Part shown: piece after piece, positions 1 through 5,980 of the stretch
How positions within the stretch are numbered: position 1 is the first letter of the stretch
Layout of the letters: each line of letters starts with the position of its first letter
The notes under the pieces: generated by a model
What the model was told of the DNA's origin: nothing
Database searches by the model: none
The model's input: only the letters and a program-made list of their open reading frames with translations
Translations under genes and position numbers: made by a program
Assembly (NCBI GenBank): GCA_919901875.1
Contig: CAKKQG010000098.1
Location: 1-10,410, forward strand
Reading direction: 5' to 3'
Length of the DNA stretch: 10,410 bases
DNA from: Anaerolineales bacterium
GTDB lineage: Bacteria > Chloroflexota > Anaerolineae > Anaerolineales > VGOW01

Positions 1-1658
1 TACTTCCCAAACGACTTCCTCATCACGTTCACGATCTCGCTCAGAGTCGCATAACTTCGCACGCAATCCAAAATAAACGGCATCGTGTTCTCTGTGCCAT
101 TACACGCCACGCGCAAACGATCTAAGGCTTGCCCTACGCGCCCGTTGTCGCGCTCTTGGCGAAGAGTCTGCAAACGTTTCACTTGGCGATCATAGCCGTT
201 GGGATCCATCGCCAGAATCGGGATCGAGATCCGTTTATTTTCCACATAGTTGTTCACGCCGACAATCGTTCGTGTGCCGTTGTCAATTTCGCGCTGATAA
301 CGATACGCCGCGTCGGAAATTTCTCGTTGGAAGAATCCTTTATCAATCGCCGGCAACATGCCGCCCAAGTCTTCAACCTGCTTAAAGTATTTGCGCGCTT
401 GCGCTTCCATCGTGTCGGTCAACGATTCCATAAAGAACGAACCACCAAGCGGGTCAACCGTGTTCGCCGCGCCCGATTCTTCGGCGATGATCTGCTGCGT
501 ACGTAAGGCAATCGTCACCGCGTGTTCAGAGGGCAAAGCTAATGCTTCGTCCATCGAGTTGGTGTGAAGTGATTGTGTGCCGCCCAAGACAGCCGCCATC
601 GCTTGCAATGCTACGCGCACGATATTATTTTCCGGTTGTTGCGCCGTCAAACTCACCCCCGCCGTTTGCGTGTGAAAACGCAGTAACCACGAGCGCGGGT
701 CTTTCGCCTTAAACGTCTCGCGCATTTCGCGCGCCCAGATTCGTCGCGCGGCGCGATACTTAGCGATCTCTTCAAAGAAATCATTGTGGGCGTTGAAGAA
801 GAACGAGAGTCGCGGCGCGAACTCATCCACGTTCATGCCGCGTTTGATTCCCCAACGCACATACTCTAAACCATCGGCGAGCGTAAAGGCTAACTCTTGT
901 GCCGCCGTGCTGCCTGCTTCGCGGATGTGGTAGCCGCTGATGCTGATCGTGTTCCACTGCGGCACGGATTGTGATCCAAATTCCATCGTGTCAACAACTA
1001 AACGCATCGAAGGTTCGGGCGGGAAGATATATTCTTTTTGCGCGATGTATTCTTTGAGGATGTCGTTCTGGATCGTACCGCGCAGCTGATCGGATTTCAC
1101 ACCCTGCTTCTCGGCGGCGGCGATGTACATCGCCCAGATGATCGCCGCCGGAGAATTGATCGTCATGCTGGTCGAAACTTTTTCTAAGGGGATGCCGTCA
1201 AAGAGAATCTCCATGTCCTTCAACGAACTGACGGCGACGCCGCACTTGCCAAACTCGCCCAACGCTTCTGGTTCATCGCTGTCGTAACCCATCAATGTCG
1301 CCAAATCAAACGCAACCGATAAACCCGTTTGACCTTGATCCAGCAAATACTTAAAGCGGGCATTCGTTTCTTCGGCAGAACCGAAACCGGCGAACATGCG
1401 CATCGTCCATAACTTGCCGCGATGCAGAGTGGGATGCACACCGCGCGTAAACGGATATTCGCCGGGCATTCCGAGATCACGTTGATAATCGGAGTCGGCG
1501 ACATCGAGCGGAGTGTAGAGGCGGTTGATCACTTCCGATGACGTGGTGATGAACGACTCGCGCCGCTCCGGCATCTTCGCCGTTACGTTGTGCAGTGTGG
1601 TCTCTTCCCATTTGTCGCGCGCGTCGCGCAGTTCAGCAAGTTTGGATTTATCGTACAT
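1..1658 (-). CDS. Adenosylcobalamin-dependent acyl-CoA mutase large subunit, isobutyryl-CoA-mutase-like (3' end cut off)
   Basis: An open frame of 552 codons runs from ATG at 1658 to the window edge, where the next codon begins TA. It is the catalytic TIM-barrel subunit of the methylmalonyl-CoA mutase superfamily, which carries out radical carbon-skeleton rearrangement of acyl-CoAs with coenzyme B12. Visible landmarks: EYPFTRG at 67-73, RMFAGFG at 87-93, [16 protein letters not shown] at 113-128, [13 protein letters not shown] at 195-207, SGYHIREAG at 241-249, [16 protein letters not shown] at 327-342. His244 aligns with the catalytic His of the Propionibacterium mutase. Residues 89 and 207, Tyr and Arg in true methylmalonyl-CoA mutases, are Phe and Gln here, as in isobutyryl-CoA mutase. 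No B12-binding domain is seen, so a separate small subunit is expected, perhaps beyond the left edge. An AAGGAG site lies 5 nt before the start. Family assignment is secure; substrate is inferred. Confidence 0.93.
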   Translation of the reverse strand, partial: MYDKSKLAELRDARDKWEETTLHNVTAKMPERRESFITTSSEVINRLYTPLDVADSDYQRDLGMPGEYPFTRGVHPTLHRGKLWTMRMFAGFGSAEETNARFKYLLDQGQTGLSVAFDLATLMGYDSDEPEALGEFGKCGVAVSSLKDMEILFDGIPLEKVSTSMTINSPAAIIWAMYIAAAEKQGVKSDQLRGTIQNDILKEYIAQKEYIFPPEPSMRLVVDTMEFGSQSVPQWNTISISGYHIREAGSTAAQELAFTLADGLEYVRWGIKRGMNVDEFAPRLSFFFNAHNDFFEEIAKYRAARRIWAREMRETFKAKDPRSWLLRFHTQTAGVSLTAQQPENNIVRVALQAMAAVLGGTQSLHTNSMDEALALPSEHAVTIALRTQQIIAEESGAANTVDPLGGSFFMESLTDTMEAQARKYFKQVEDLGGMLPAIDKGFFQREISDAAYRYQREIDNGTRTIVGVNNYVENKRISIPILAMDPNGYDRQVKRLQTLRQERDNGRVGQALDRLRVACNGTENTMPFILDCVRSYATLSEIVNVMRKSFGK

Positions 1659-1673
1659 GAAGGCTCCTTCAGA

Positions 1674-1801
1674 ACGTAGACAGGTAAACACGTAAGCAAG
1701 TAAACAGGTAGACACGTAAGCACGTAGACACGTAATCACGTAGACAGGTAGACACGTAGGCACACCTTGTATACCTGTCTACCTGTATACCTTTCTACCT
1801 C
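1674..1801. repeat. Tandem 8-bp unit array with inverted arm (8-mer family, copy 1)
   Basis: Eleven consecutive in-phase 8-bp units of the form A(C/G/A)GTA(G/A)(A/G)C, such as ACGTAGAC and AGGTAGAC, run from 1674 to 1761. After an 8-bp spacer (1762-1769), four units of the complementary type (TATACCTG, TCTACCTG and variants) run from 1770 to 1801 in the same 8-bp phase. The array can fold as a hairpin. It fills the divergent gap between the mutase start and the phosphatase promoter. A TATAAT on the minus strand (1818-1813) would place the whole array in the mutase mRNA leader, but no convincing -35 accompanies it. A second copy lies at 5173-5298. Confidence 0.9.
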
Positions 1802-1806
1802 CACCC

Positions 1807-1836
1807 TTCAAAATTATACCTTGCCAATGTTAGAAT
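1807..1836 (+). promoter_or_regulatory. Probable leaderless promoter of the COG4087-like gene
   Basis: TTCAAA (1807-1812) and TAGAAT (1831-1836) are spaced by 18 bp. The ATG at 1843 is only 6 nt after the -10 hexamer, and no Shine-Dalgarno sequence precedes it, which suggests that transcription starts at or next to the start codon. This is inferred from motif matches only. Confidence 0.45.
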
Positions 1837-1842
1837 CCACGC

Positions 1843-2313
1843 ATGATAAAAATTGAAATTCCGAGTCGTGGGGTGTTGGAGATCGAGTATTTAGTGCTAG
1901 ATGTGAACGGCACGATTGCGCTGGACGGGGAATTGATTCACGGTGTCGCCGACTCGCTGAAGCGGCTGCAGAGTCGCTTAACGATCCAGATGATCACCGC
2001 CGACACGCACGGCGGGCAAGCGGAGATCGATTCTATTTTGGGATTTAGAGCAGAACGACTCAAAGCAGGGAAGGAAGCCGAACAGAAAGAATCGTTTGTC
2101 AGATCGTTAGGCGCAGAAAAAGTGATCGCCATGGGCAACGGCGCGAATGATGCGTTGATGTTGAAGGCGGCGGCAATTGGGATCGCCGTGATGGGTGAAG
2201 AGGGGCTGGCGGTTGAGGCGTTATCGGCGGCAGACCTGGTGATCGGCGATCCGATCCGCGCGTTGGAGTTAATCGAAAATCCGAAGAGGTTGATTGCGAC
2301 GTTGAGGAAATAA
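1843..2313 (+). CDS. HAD-superfamily phosphatase, soluble P-type-ATPase-like (COG4087 type)
   Basis: A 156-residue protein resembling the isolated phosphorylation (P) domain of P-type ATPases. Motif I is LDVNGT at 19-24, with Asp20 as the expected phosphorylated nucleophile. Motif II is MITADT with Thr52. Motif IV is GNGANDALML at 98-107, with Asp103 as Mg ligand, followed by the IGIAVMG strand typical of P-type ATPases and HAD phosphatases. No transmembrane segment is present, so it is cytosolic and cannot itself pump ions. In known families such proteins are either small-molecule phosphatases or of unknown role; no substrate can be assigned. It is transcribed divergently from the mutase and converges on the TIM-barrel gene. 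The start is the first ATG, has no Shine-Dalgarno sequence, and is consistent with leaderless expression. Confidence 0.82.
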   Translation: MIKIEIPSRGVLEIEYLVLDVNGTIALDGELIHGVADSLKRLQSRLTIQMITADTHGGQAEIDSILGFRAERLKAGKEAEQKESFVRSLGAEKVIAMGNGANDALMLKAAAIGIAVMGEEGLAVEALSAADLVIGDPIRALELIENPKRLIATLRK

Positions 2314-2316
2314 AAA

Positions 2317-2337
2317 GGGCGACCGCAAGAGTCGCCC
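2317..2337 (-). terminator. Hairpin terminator between convergent genes
   Basis: GGGCGAC (2317-2323) pairs perfectly with GTCGCCC (2331-2337) across a 7-nt loop. Read on the minus strand, the stem is followed by a T-run (complement of the A-run at 2312-2316), so it is a canonical intrinsic terminator for the TIM-barrel gene ending at 2338. On the plus strand no T-run follows, so termination of the phosphatase gene there is less certain. The sequence also resembles GTAGGGGCGAC-type dispersed hairpins that I recall from other bacterial genomes. Confidence 0.7.
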
Positions 2338-3120
2338 CTACGCAAATTCTTTCTTCTTCACTTCCAGGTACGGCAAGCTGCGTCGCATCGCCGCCGCGCT
2401 TTCAATCTCTAATGTAAAGATCGGTTTGCGTGGCAGGGCGCGCAATTTGGGCAAGATGCTGTCAAAATCCATCACGCCATCGTCGAAGCCGCGATGCTCA
2501 TCCACACGCCCGCCGTTGTTGTTGAGATGAGTGTATTGAATGAATCCATCGAGATCTTTCAACCAGTCGGTGAACGGCACTTCGCCAAACAAGTGAGCAT
2601 GACCGACATCCAAACAGGTAATGAGCCAGGGTGAGTTCACTTGACGCAACACATCGCCGATGATCTTCGGATCGTACTCCCACATATTTTCCAACGCCAG
2701 GCGTATGCCCATCGCCGAAGATTCTTTGATGAGATTCGTCCAGAACACGACTTGCTTATCCGTCCAGGCGCGGCGGAACGGAGCGTTACGCATTGAGGTT
2801 AAATAATTGGCGTGAAAGACAACGGTGTGCGCTTTGAGGCGAGCGGCGATGGTGAGGTTCTGGCGGTAACGACTGAGAGTAAGCGCGACAACTTTTGGAT
2901 CGAAGCTGGCGCTGGTCATATCCATAAACGCGCCGTGCATACTGATCTTGCCAGAGAAATTCTTCAGTTTATATTCGTATTCGTCAATCCACTCCGGATG
3001 ATTATCAAGCGCGTCGGGATAGGCGAAAGTTTGAATCTCTAAACCAAGATCGTATTCCTTGGCGAGTTCCAAACATTCGTCAAAGTTATAATGGTCGCAA
3101 GCGAGAACAACGTTATCCAT
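2338..3120 (-). CDS. TIM-barrel sugar phosphate isomerase/epimerase family protein
   Basis: A protein of about 260 residues with the AP-endonuclease-2/xylose-isomerase-like TIM barrel. Numbering from the ATG at 3123, strand-end motifs include LEIQ (28-31), MHGAFMD (62-68), VVFHANY (101-107), LALENMW (142-148), CLDVGHAH (170-177), THLNNN (198-203), DEHRG (208-212) and TLEIE (237-241). These supply the usual divalent-metal ligands (Glu145, Asp172/His175, His199, Glu239) of sugar isomerases and epimerases. The exact sugar cannot be deduced. Two adjacent ATG codons exist, at 3123 and 3120. The AGGGA at about 3 nt from the first and 6 nt from the second favours 3120. The gene is last in the minus-strand run, separated from the HAD gene by 81 bp containing its own candidate promoter and a hairpin, and it ends at an intrinsic terminator. 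It could act on a product of the neighbouring phosphatases; that is inference. Confidence 0.85.
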   Translation of the reverse strand: MDNVVLACDHYNFDECLELAKEYDLGLEIQTFAYPDALDNHPEWIDEYEYKLKNFSGKISMHGAFMDMTSASFDPKVVALTLSRYRQNLTIAARLKAHTVVFHANYLTSMRNAPFRRAWTDKQVVFWTNLIKESSAMGIRLALENMWEYDPKIIGDVLRQVNSPWLITCLDVGHAHLFGEVPFTDWLKDLDGFIQYTHLNNNGGRVDEHRGFDDGVMDFDSILPKLRALPRKPIFTLEIESAAAMRRSLPYLEVKKKEFA

Positions 3121-3133
3121 CATCTATCCCTGA

Positions 3134-3159
3134 GTTGCGAGAATTGCACTCCTCGCAAC
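3134..3159 (-). promoter_or_regulatory. Leader hairpin upstream of the TIM-barrel gene
   Basis: GTTGCGAG (3134-3141) and CTCGCAAC (3152-3159) form a perfect 8-bp stem with a 10-nt loop. It lies between the candidate -10 element and the ribosome binding site of the TIM-barrel gene, so it would be in the 5' leader. It could be an operator, an mRNA structure or a dispersed repeat; no T-run follows it. Confidence 0.5.
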
Positions 3160-3172
3160 AACGTGATGCAAC

Positions 3173-3202
3173 ATTATACTGACGTTACAGAGTCTGTGTG
3201 AC
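3173..3202 (-). promoter_or_regulatory. Candidate promoter for the TIM-barrel gene
   Basis: On the minus strand GTCACA (3202-3197, four of six matches to TTGACA) precedes a perfect TATAAT (3178-3173) by 18 bp. The -35 overlaps the stop codon of the upstream HAD gene. This would allow the last gene of the run to be expressed independently. Confidence 0.4.
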
Positions 3203-3804
3203 TAAAAAACATCTAAACCCTTCAACCATCCCCGCACATCCACCCCAACGTTGAATTGTACCGCCTCTAACCCGACCTGCTTCGCCGCTTCAACATTCTC
3301 CAAAACATCATCCACAAAGACGGCTTCGTGTGGCAGTACACTTAAGCGTTGAACCGCGCGCCGATAAATCTCCCCTTGCGGTTTACGCACACCCTCCTCC
3401 GCCGAGATGATCAACTGTTCAAACGCCGCCATCACTTTCGTGTGACTCATCAAAAACTTTCGCGCCCCACCCCAAGCATTGCTTAAGATCGCCGTGCGAT
3501 AACGCCCGCGCAGTGAGATGATCCAATCCAATAATGATTCATCCCAACGATCACCGGCAAAAAAATCTATTCGGAATTGATCCATCTCTGCTTGAGGCAC
3601 ATTGAATCGTTGTTGCGCCGCCAACCACGCCTCACCCTCTGTTGCCAGCCCCACCGTTGCCCGGTTGGCTTCGTCCGAATCAAATACGGCACTGGCAAAA
3701 TCCCACACGCCCATCCCATATCGCTTCGCCCACTTCTCGCGCGGAGATAAATCTTCAGTACGCAACAACACGCCGCCTACGTCGAAAATAATTGCTTTGA
3801 TCAT
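3202..3804 (-). CDS. HAD-superfamily hydrolase, subfamily IA (probable small-molecule phosphatase)
   Basis: A 200-residue HAD protein with a helical cap. Motif I is IFDVGGVLL with nucleophile Asp8; the second Asp of the classical DxD is replaced by Gly10, a recurrent variant in subfamily IA proteins that calls for caution about phosphatase activity. The cap domain spans roughly residues 15-85. Motif II is AILSNAW (Ser108), motif III GVRKPQGEIY (Lys141) and motif IV AVFVDDVLENVEAA (Asp165/Asp166). The gene follows the SCO1664-type gene by 38 bp, a gap made almost wholly of 7-bp GTTGGAA-type units, and has no clear Shine-Dalgarno sequence. It is likely co-transcribed with the three-gene set upstream. 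The substrate is unknown; the name beyond 'HAD-IA hydrolase' would be a guess. Confidence 0.87.
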   Translation of the reverse strand: MIKAIIFDVGGVLLRTEDLSPREKWAKRYGMGVWDFASAVFDSDEANRATVGLATEGEAWLAAQQRFNVPQAEMDQFRIDFFAGDRWDESLLDWIISLRGRYRTAILSNAWGGARKFLMSHTKVMAAFEQLIISAEEGVRKPQGEIYRRAVQRLSVLPHEAVFVDDVLENVEAAKQVGLEAVQFNVGVDVRGWLKGLDVF

Positions 3805-3810
3805 GAGCTA

Positions 3811-3835
3811 GAGGTTGGAGGTTGGAAGTTGGAAG
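3811..3835. repeat. Half-array of 7-bp GTTGGAA-type units
   Basis: GAGGTTGGAGGTTGGAAGTT followed by GGAAG forms about three and a half 7-bp units (GTTGGAG, GTTGGAA, GTTGGAA). It is the same family as the array at 4576-4645 but without the inverted arm. It occupies the gap between the SCO1664-type stop and the HAD start. Confidence 0.8.
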
Positions 3836-3842
3836 TTTGATC

Positions 3843-4571
3843 TCAGAGAGGTGGCCATGGGTAATGTCGCCCTGAGCCTGCCATAGGATAACAGCCCGTA
3901 GTCAGGAGGCGGTCAGCCCGCCGTTTGAGCGCATCAACTTCATTTTTCTCGATCAACTGCAACAAGAGTTGAGTCAATTGCGAAGACGGTTTTAGATCAT
4001 TGCGGAATTTTTGTATTGGAGTCAGGATGTCTTCCGGGATCGGCTGCCCGGCGAAATCCCATAACACCGTGCGAAGTTTTGGATCGGTGTGAAAACACAG
4101 ACCGTGATCAATCGCCCACATTTCGCCCTGTCGATCTCGAAGCACATGACCGCCCTTGCGATCGGCATTGTTGGCGATAATGTCAAAGACGACAATCGGT
4201 TTAAGAAATTCTTTTTCGTCCTCTTGAAAATTGAAATAATGATCTTCGGGATCGGCGTCCACGCAAAACTGCACCGAGCCAACGCCTTCAACTCCATCAC
4301 GGCACACTGTCGGCGGAACGAATCCCCAACCGAGCGACTCGCACACAATGTACGCCGCCACTTCGCGTTTATATAACGTGCCATCAGGGAAGTCCCACAA
4401 CGGGCGCTCACCGCGCGCCGGTTTATACACGGCGGGCAAATGCAAATCCTCGTAGTTGATGTAAACGAGGAAAGTGTAATTAGAACCCCAAGGCAAGAGA
4501 CCCTTCATCTCCATTTCGCCTTTGCCCAAGGCTTCCAACAGACGCGCGGCGGTTACAGGTTGTGAATCCAT
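3843..4571 (-). CDS. SCO1664-family protein, PI3/PI4-kinase-like fold
   Basis: A 242-residue protein matching the conserved SCO1664-type family, distantly related to phosphatidylinositol 3/4-kinases and the HipA-like atypical kinases. Visible features: EMEMKGLLPWGSNYTFLV at 20-36 (N-lobe, nucleotide-loop-like); AVYKPARGERPLWDFPDGTL at 47-66, with Lys50 the likely ATP-contacting lysine; FDIIANNADRKGGHVL at 129-144 as catalytic loop (Asn135/Asp137); AIDHGLCF at 153-160 as the metal-binding DxG-like motif (Asp155); and the family-typical C-terminus ending PWPPL. No phosphorylation target is known to me. It follows DUF3090 by 72 bp of repeat and precedes the HAD gene. The start at 4571 lies directly at the repeat edge and has no Shine-Dalgarno sequence; Met20 and Met22 are less likely starts because conservation begins before them. 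Confidence 0.88.
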   Translation of the reverse strand: MDSQPVTAARLLEALGKGEMEMKGLLPWGSNYTFLVYINYEDLHLPAVYKPARGERPLWDFPDGTLYKREVAAYIVCESLGWGFVPPTVCRDGVEGVGSVQFCVDADPEDHYFNFQEDEKEFLKPIVVFDIIANNADRKGGHVLRDRQGEMWAIDHGLCFHTDPKLRTVLWDFAGQPIPEDILTPIQKFRNDLKPSSQLTQLLLQLIEKNEVDALKRRADRLLTTGCYPMAGSGRHYPWPPL

Positions 4572-4575
4572 TGCT

Positions 4576-4645
4576 GGAAGTCAGAAGTCGGAAACCAGAA
4601 GTCGGAATTTGGAATCCAACATCCAACTTCCAACATCCAACATCT
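4576..4645. repeat. Ten in-phase 7-bp units with dyad symmetry (GGAAGTY family)
   Basis: Ten consecutive 7-bp units cover 4576-4645. The first six are of GGAAGTC/GGAATCC type; the last four (AACATCC, AACTTCC, AACATCC, AACATCT) are complementary to GGAAGTT. The two halves can pair to make a long imperfect hairpin. The array fills the whole gap between the DUF3090 stop and the SCO1664-type start, and its last base pairs overlap the DUF3090 stop codon (4644-4646). Confidence 0.9.
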
Positions 4646-5168
4646 AGTATTTATGCCCATTCCGCCTCGGACAAAAATGTCCTTCGGGATCCATCGGCTG
4701 CAAACAGTTGCCGCACAGAGGACGACCTTTATCGGCAACGTTCAATCCCCATTGCGCCATCGTTAAAATTTGCGAGCGCGATCCCCAAAAGCGCACAGTG
4801 GTTGCATCGTCGGGGTTTGCCTCTTCGGCTTGAGCCTCTTGCGCCACAATGATCACGCGATCCGTATCTTCGTCGTAGCCCAACCCCAACTGCCCCACGC
4901 GGAACAACGGCTCAAGCGGCTCGTGCAATTCCATATCGGCTTCGATGTAACTCACCGTGGGCGTGAGCAAATGCGGAAACCGTTTTTGCAATTCGCGCAC
5001 AAACTCTTCAATGCCAACGCCTAGCGACTGCACTTGCTGTTTCTCGCAAACCAACGAAACCGTTTGCATCTTGGTCTGCCCCTGAATGTAAAACACGCGC
5101 TGTCCCGGTTTGCCCACGGCGCCTGTTGTGATTCGGGTCACTGGATTGAGTTCGATAATTTGTCCCAT
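4644..5168 (-). CDS. DUF3090 family protein with C-terminal zinc-ribbon-like motif
   Basis: A 174-residue protein of the DUF3090 family. The N-terminal half begins MGQIIELNPVTRITTGAVG and includes the conserved QRVFYIQ (23-29) and VSLVCEKQQV (37-46) strands. The C-terminus, CGNCLQPMDPEGHFCPRRNG followed by HKY, has CxxC and HxC/H ligands expected to bind one zinc. Function is unknown, but the family is known from conserved adjacency to MSMEG_4193-type phosphomutases and SCO1664-type kinase-like proteins, exactly as found here. An 82-bp gap to the phosphomutase stop is filled by 8-bp repeat units, so the gene has no recognisable Shine-Dalgarno sequence. It lies in the middle of the probable operon. 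It may be a zinc-dependent adaptor or binding partner; this is inference. Confidence 0.9.
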   Translation of the reverse strand: MGQIIELNPVTRITTGAVGKPGQRVFYIQGQTKMQTVSLVCEKQQVQSLGVGIEEFVRELQKRFPHLLTPTVSYIEADMELHEPLEPLFRVGQLGLGYDEDTDRVIIVAQEAQAEEANPDDATTVRFWGSRSQILTMAQWGLNVADKGRPLCGNCLQPMDPEGHFCPRRNGHKY

Positions 5169-5172
5169 TAAG

Positions 5173-5298
5173 AAGTAGACACGTATACAAGTAGGCAGGT
5201 AGACAAGTAGACGGGGCTGCCGCCTCTGCCTGTTTACCTGTTTCCTTTGTTTACCTGCTTACCTGTTTCCTTTGTTTACCTGTTTCCTTTGTTTCCAC
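5173..5298. repeat. Tandem 8-bp unit array with inverted arm (8-mer family, copy 2)
   Basis: Five in-phase 8-bp units (AAGTAGAC, ACGTATAC, AAGTAGGC, AGGTAGAC, AAGTAGAC) run 5173-5212. A short GC-rich centre follows (5213-5224), then the complementary arm of GTTTACCT and GTTTCCTT units to 5298. In the second arm units fall in an 8+8+9 rhythm, giving a 25-bp super-period. The array covers the gap between the phosphomutase and DUF3090 genes and continues about 48 bp into the phosphomutase coding region. Confidence 0.88.
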
Positions 5299-5907
5299 TT
5301 TTTCCTTCTTCACATTCACTTGATCATTCACCTTCATCACCAACGGCATACTACCCTGGCGCTGCACCACCGATACCGAAGCCGTGTTTACAGCCAGGCG
5401 CTGAAACATATCGAGCGGCATACCCAGATAATGCGCCAACACCAACTTAATAATATCGCCGTGTGAAAAGATCGCCACCATGTCTTTAGGGTGTGCCGCA
5501 GCGATCTTTTCGATCTCGTTCACCGCGCGCGACTGCACATCGCGCAACGTCTCACCGTCCGGGAATTGCATTGCCGACGGCTGCTTCTGCACCACTTGCC
5601 ATAATTTTGTGCGAGCGAGCGCTTTTAAACTTTTTCCTGTCCACTCACCATAACGCACTTCGCCCACATCCGACCTCTTGTGAATCGTCAATCCCTTTGC
5701 TTTGGCAAGAGGCAGCGCAGTTTCGATTGCCCGCTCAAGCGGCGAACTATAAATCGCTTTGATCGGCGTGTGCGCCAGCTTCTCGGCTAAAGCTTGCGCC
5801 TGTGCCTGCCCCACATCGTTAAGATGCACGCCGGGAGTCCAACCGGCAAGTTTGCCTTTGCGTGTGTAATCATTTTCGCCATGACGGATGAGGAGGAGTT
5901 GGGACAT
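5251..5907 (-). CDS. MSMEG_4193-type histidine phosphatase/phosphomutase
   Basis: A 218-residue member of the histidine phosphatase (phosphoglycerate-mutase-like) superfamily. The catalytic RHGEN motif is at 8-12 with His9 as phosphoacceptor. Other motifs are SSPLERAIETA at 54-64 (Arg59), GEVRYGEWTG at 82-91 (acid Glu83) and FSHGDIIKLVLAHY at 147-160 (His149). Together they form the usual two-His/two-Arg phosphate pocket plus acid. With DUF3090 and SCO1664-type genes downstream it completes a conserved trio of unknown pathway. The ATG at 5907 is chosen because the family begins right at MSQLLLIRHGEN; an upstream in-frame ATG at 5952 would translate a 7-bp repeat. The last 15 residues (204-218) are encoded by repeat DNA and are rich in Lys, Thr, Gln and Arg, so this tail is probably a recent read-through extension. 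Confidence 0.9.
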   Translation of the reverse strand: MSQLLLIRHGENDYTRKGKLAGWTPGVHLNDVGQAQAQALAEKLAHTPIKAIYSSPLERAIETALPLAKAKGLTIHKRSDVGEVRYGEWTGKSLKALARTKLWQVVQKQPSAMQFPDGETLRDVQSRAVNEIEKIAAAHPKDMVAIFSHGDIIKLVLAHYLGMPLDMFQRLAVNTASVSVVQRQGSMPLVMKVNDQVNVKKEKVETKETGKQRKQVSR

Positions 5908-5920
5908 TGAGGAGTTGAAA

Positions 5921-5977
5921 CGTATTTCGTATTGCGTATTCCGTCGTCGCATTACGCACTACGAAATACGCAATACG
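5921..5977. repeat. 7-bp CGTATTK units in inverted arrangement
   Basis: Three units CGTATTT, CGTATTG, CGTATTC (5921-5941), an 8-bp centre (5942-5949) and four complementary units CATTACG, CACTACG, AAATACG, CAATACG (5950-5977) form a hairpin-capable element. It fills the gap between the nitroreductase stop (5981) and the phosphomutase start (5907). It is a third, distinct unit family but has the same architecture as the other arrays. Confidence 0.9.
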
Positions 5978-5980
5978 ATT

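Noticed and set aside
129..567. Plus-strand open frames opposite the mutase
   Set aside because: They are antisense to a long, well-conserved mutase frame and show no family motifs or ribosome binding sites.
1674..1801. Possible CRISPR array
   Set aside because: Units are 8 bp, abut without spacers, and have complementary second halves; no 25-40 bp repeat with unique spacers and no cas genes.
1938..2345. Minus-strand 135-residue frame opposite the COG4087-like gene
   Set aside because: It is antisense to intact HAD motifs and has no recognisable domain; its start overlaps a terminator.
5908..5952. Upstream ATG start for the phosphomutase
   Set aside because: The added 15 residues come from the 7-bp repeat, whereas the family begins at MSQLLLIRHGEN.
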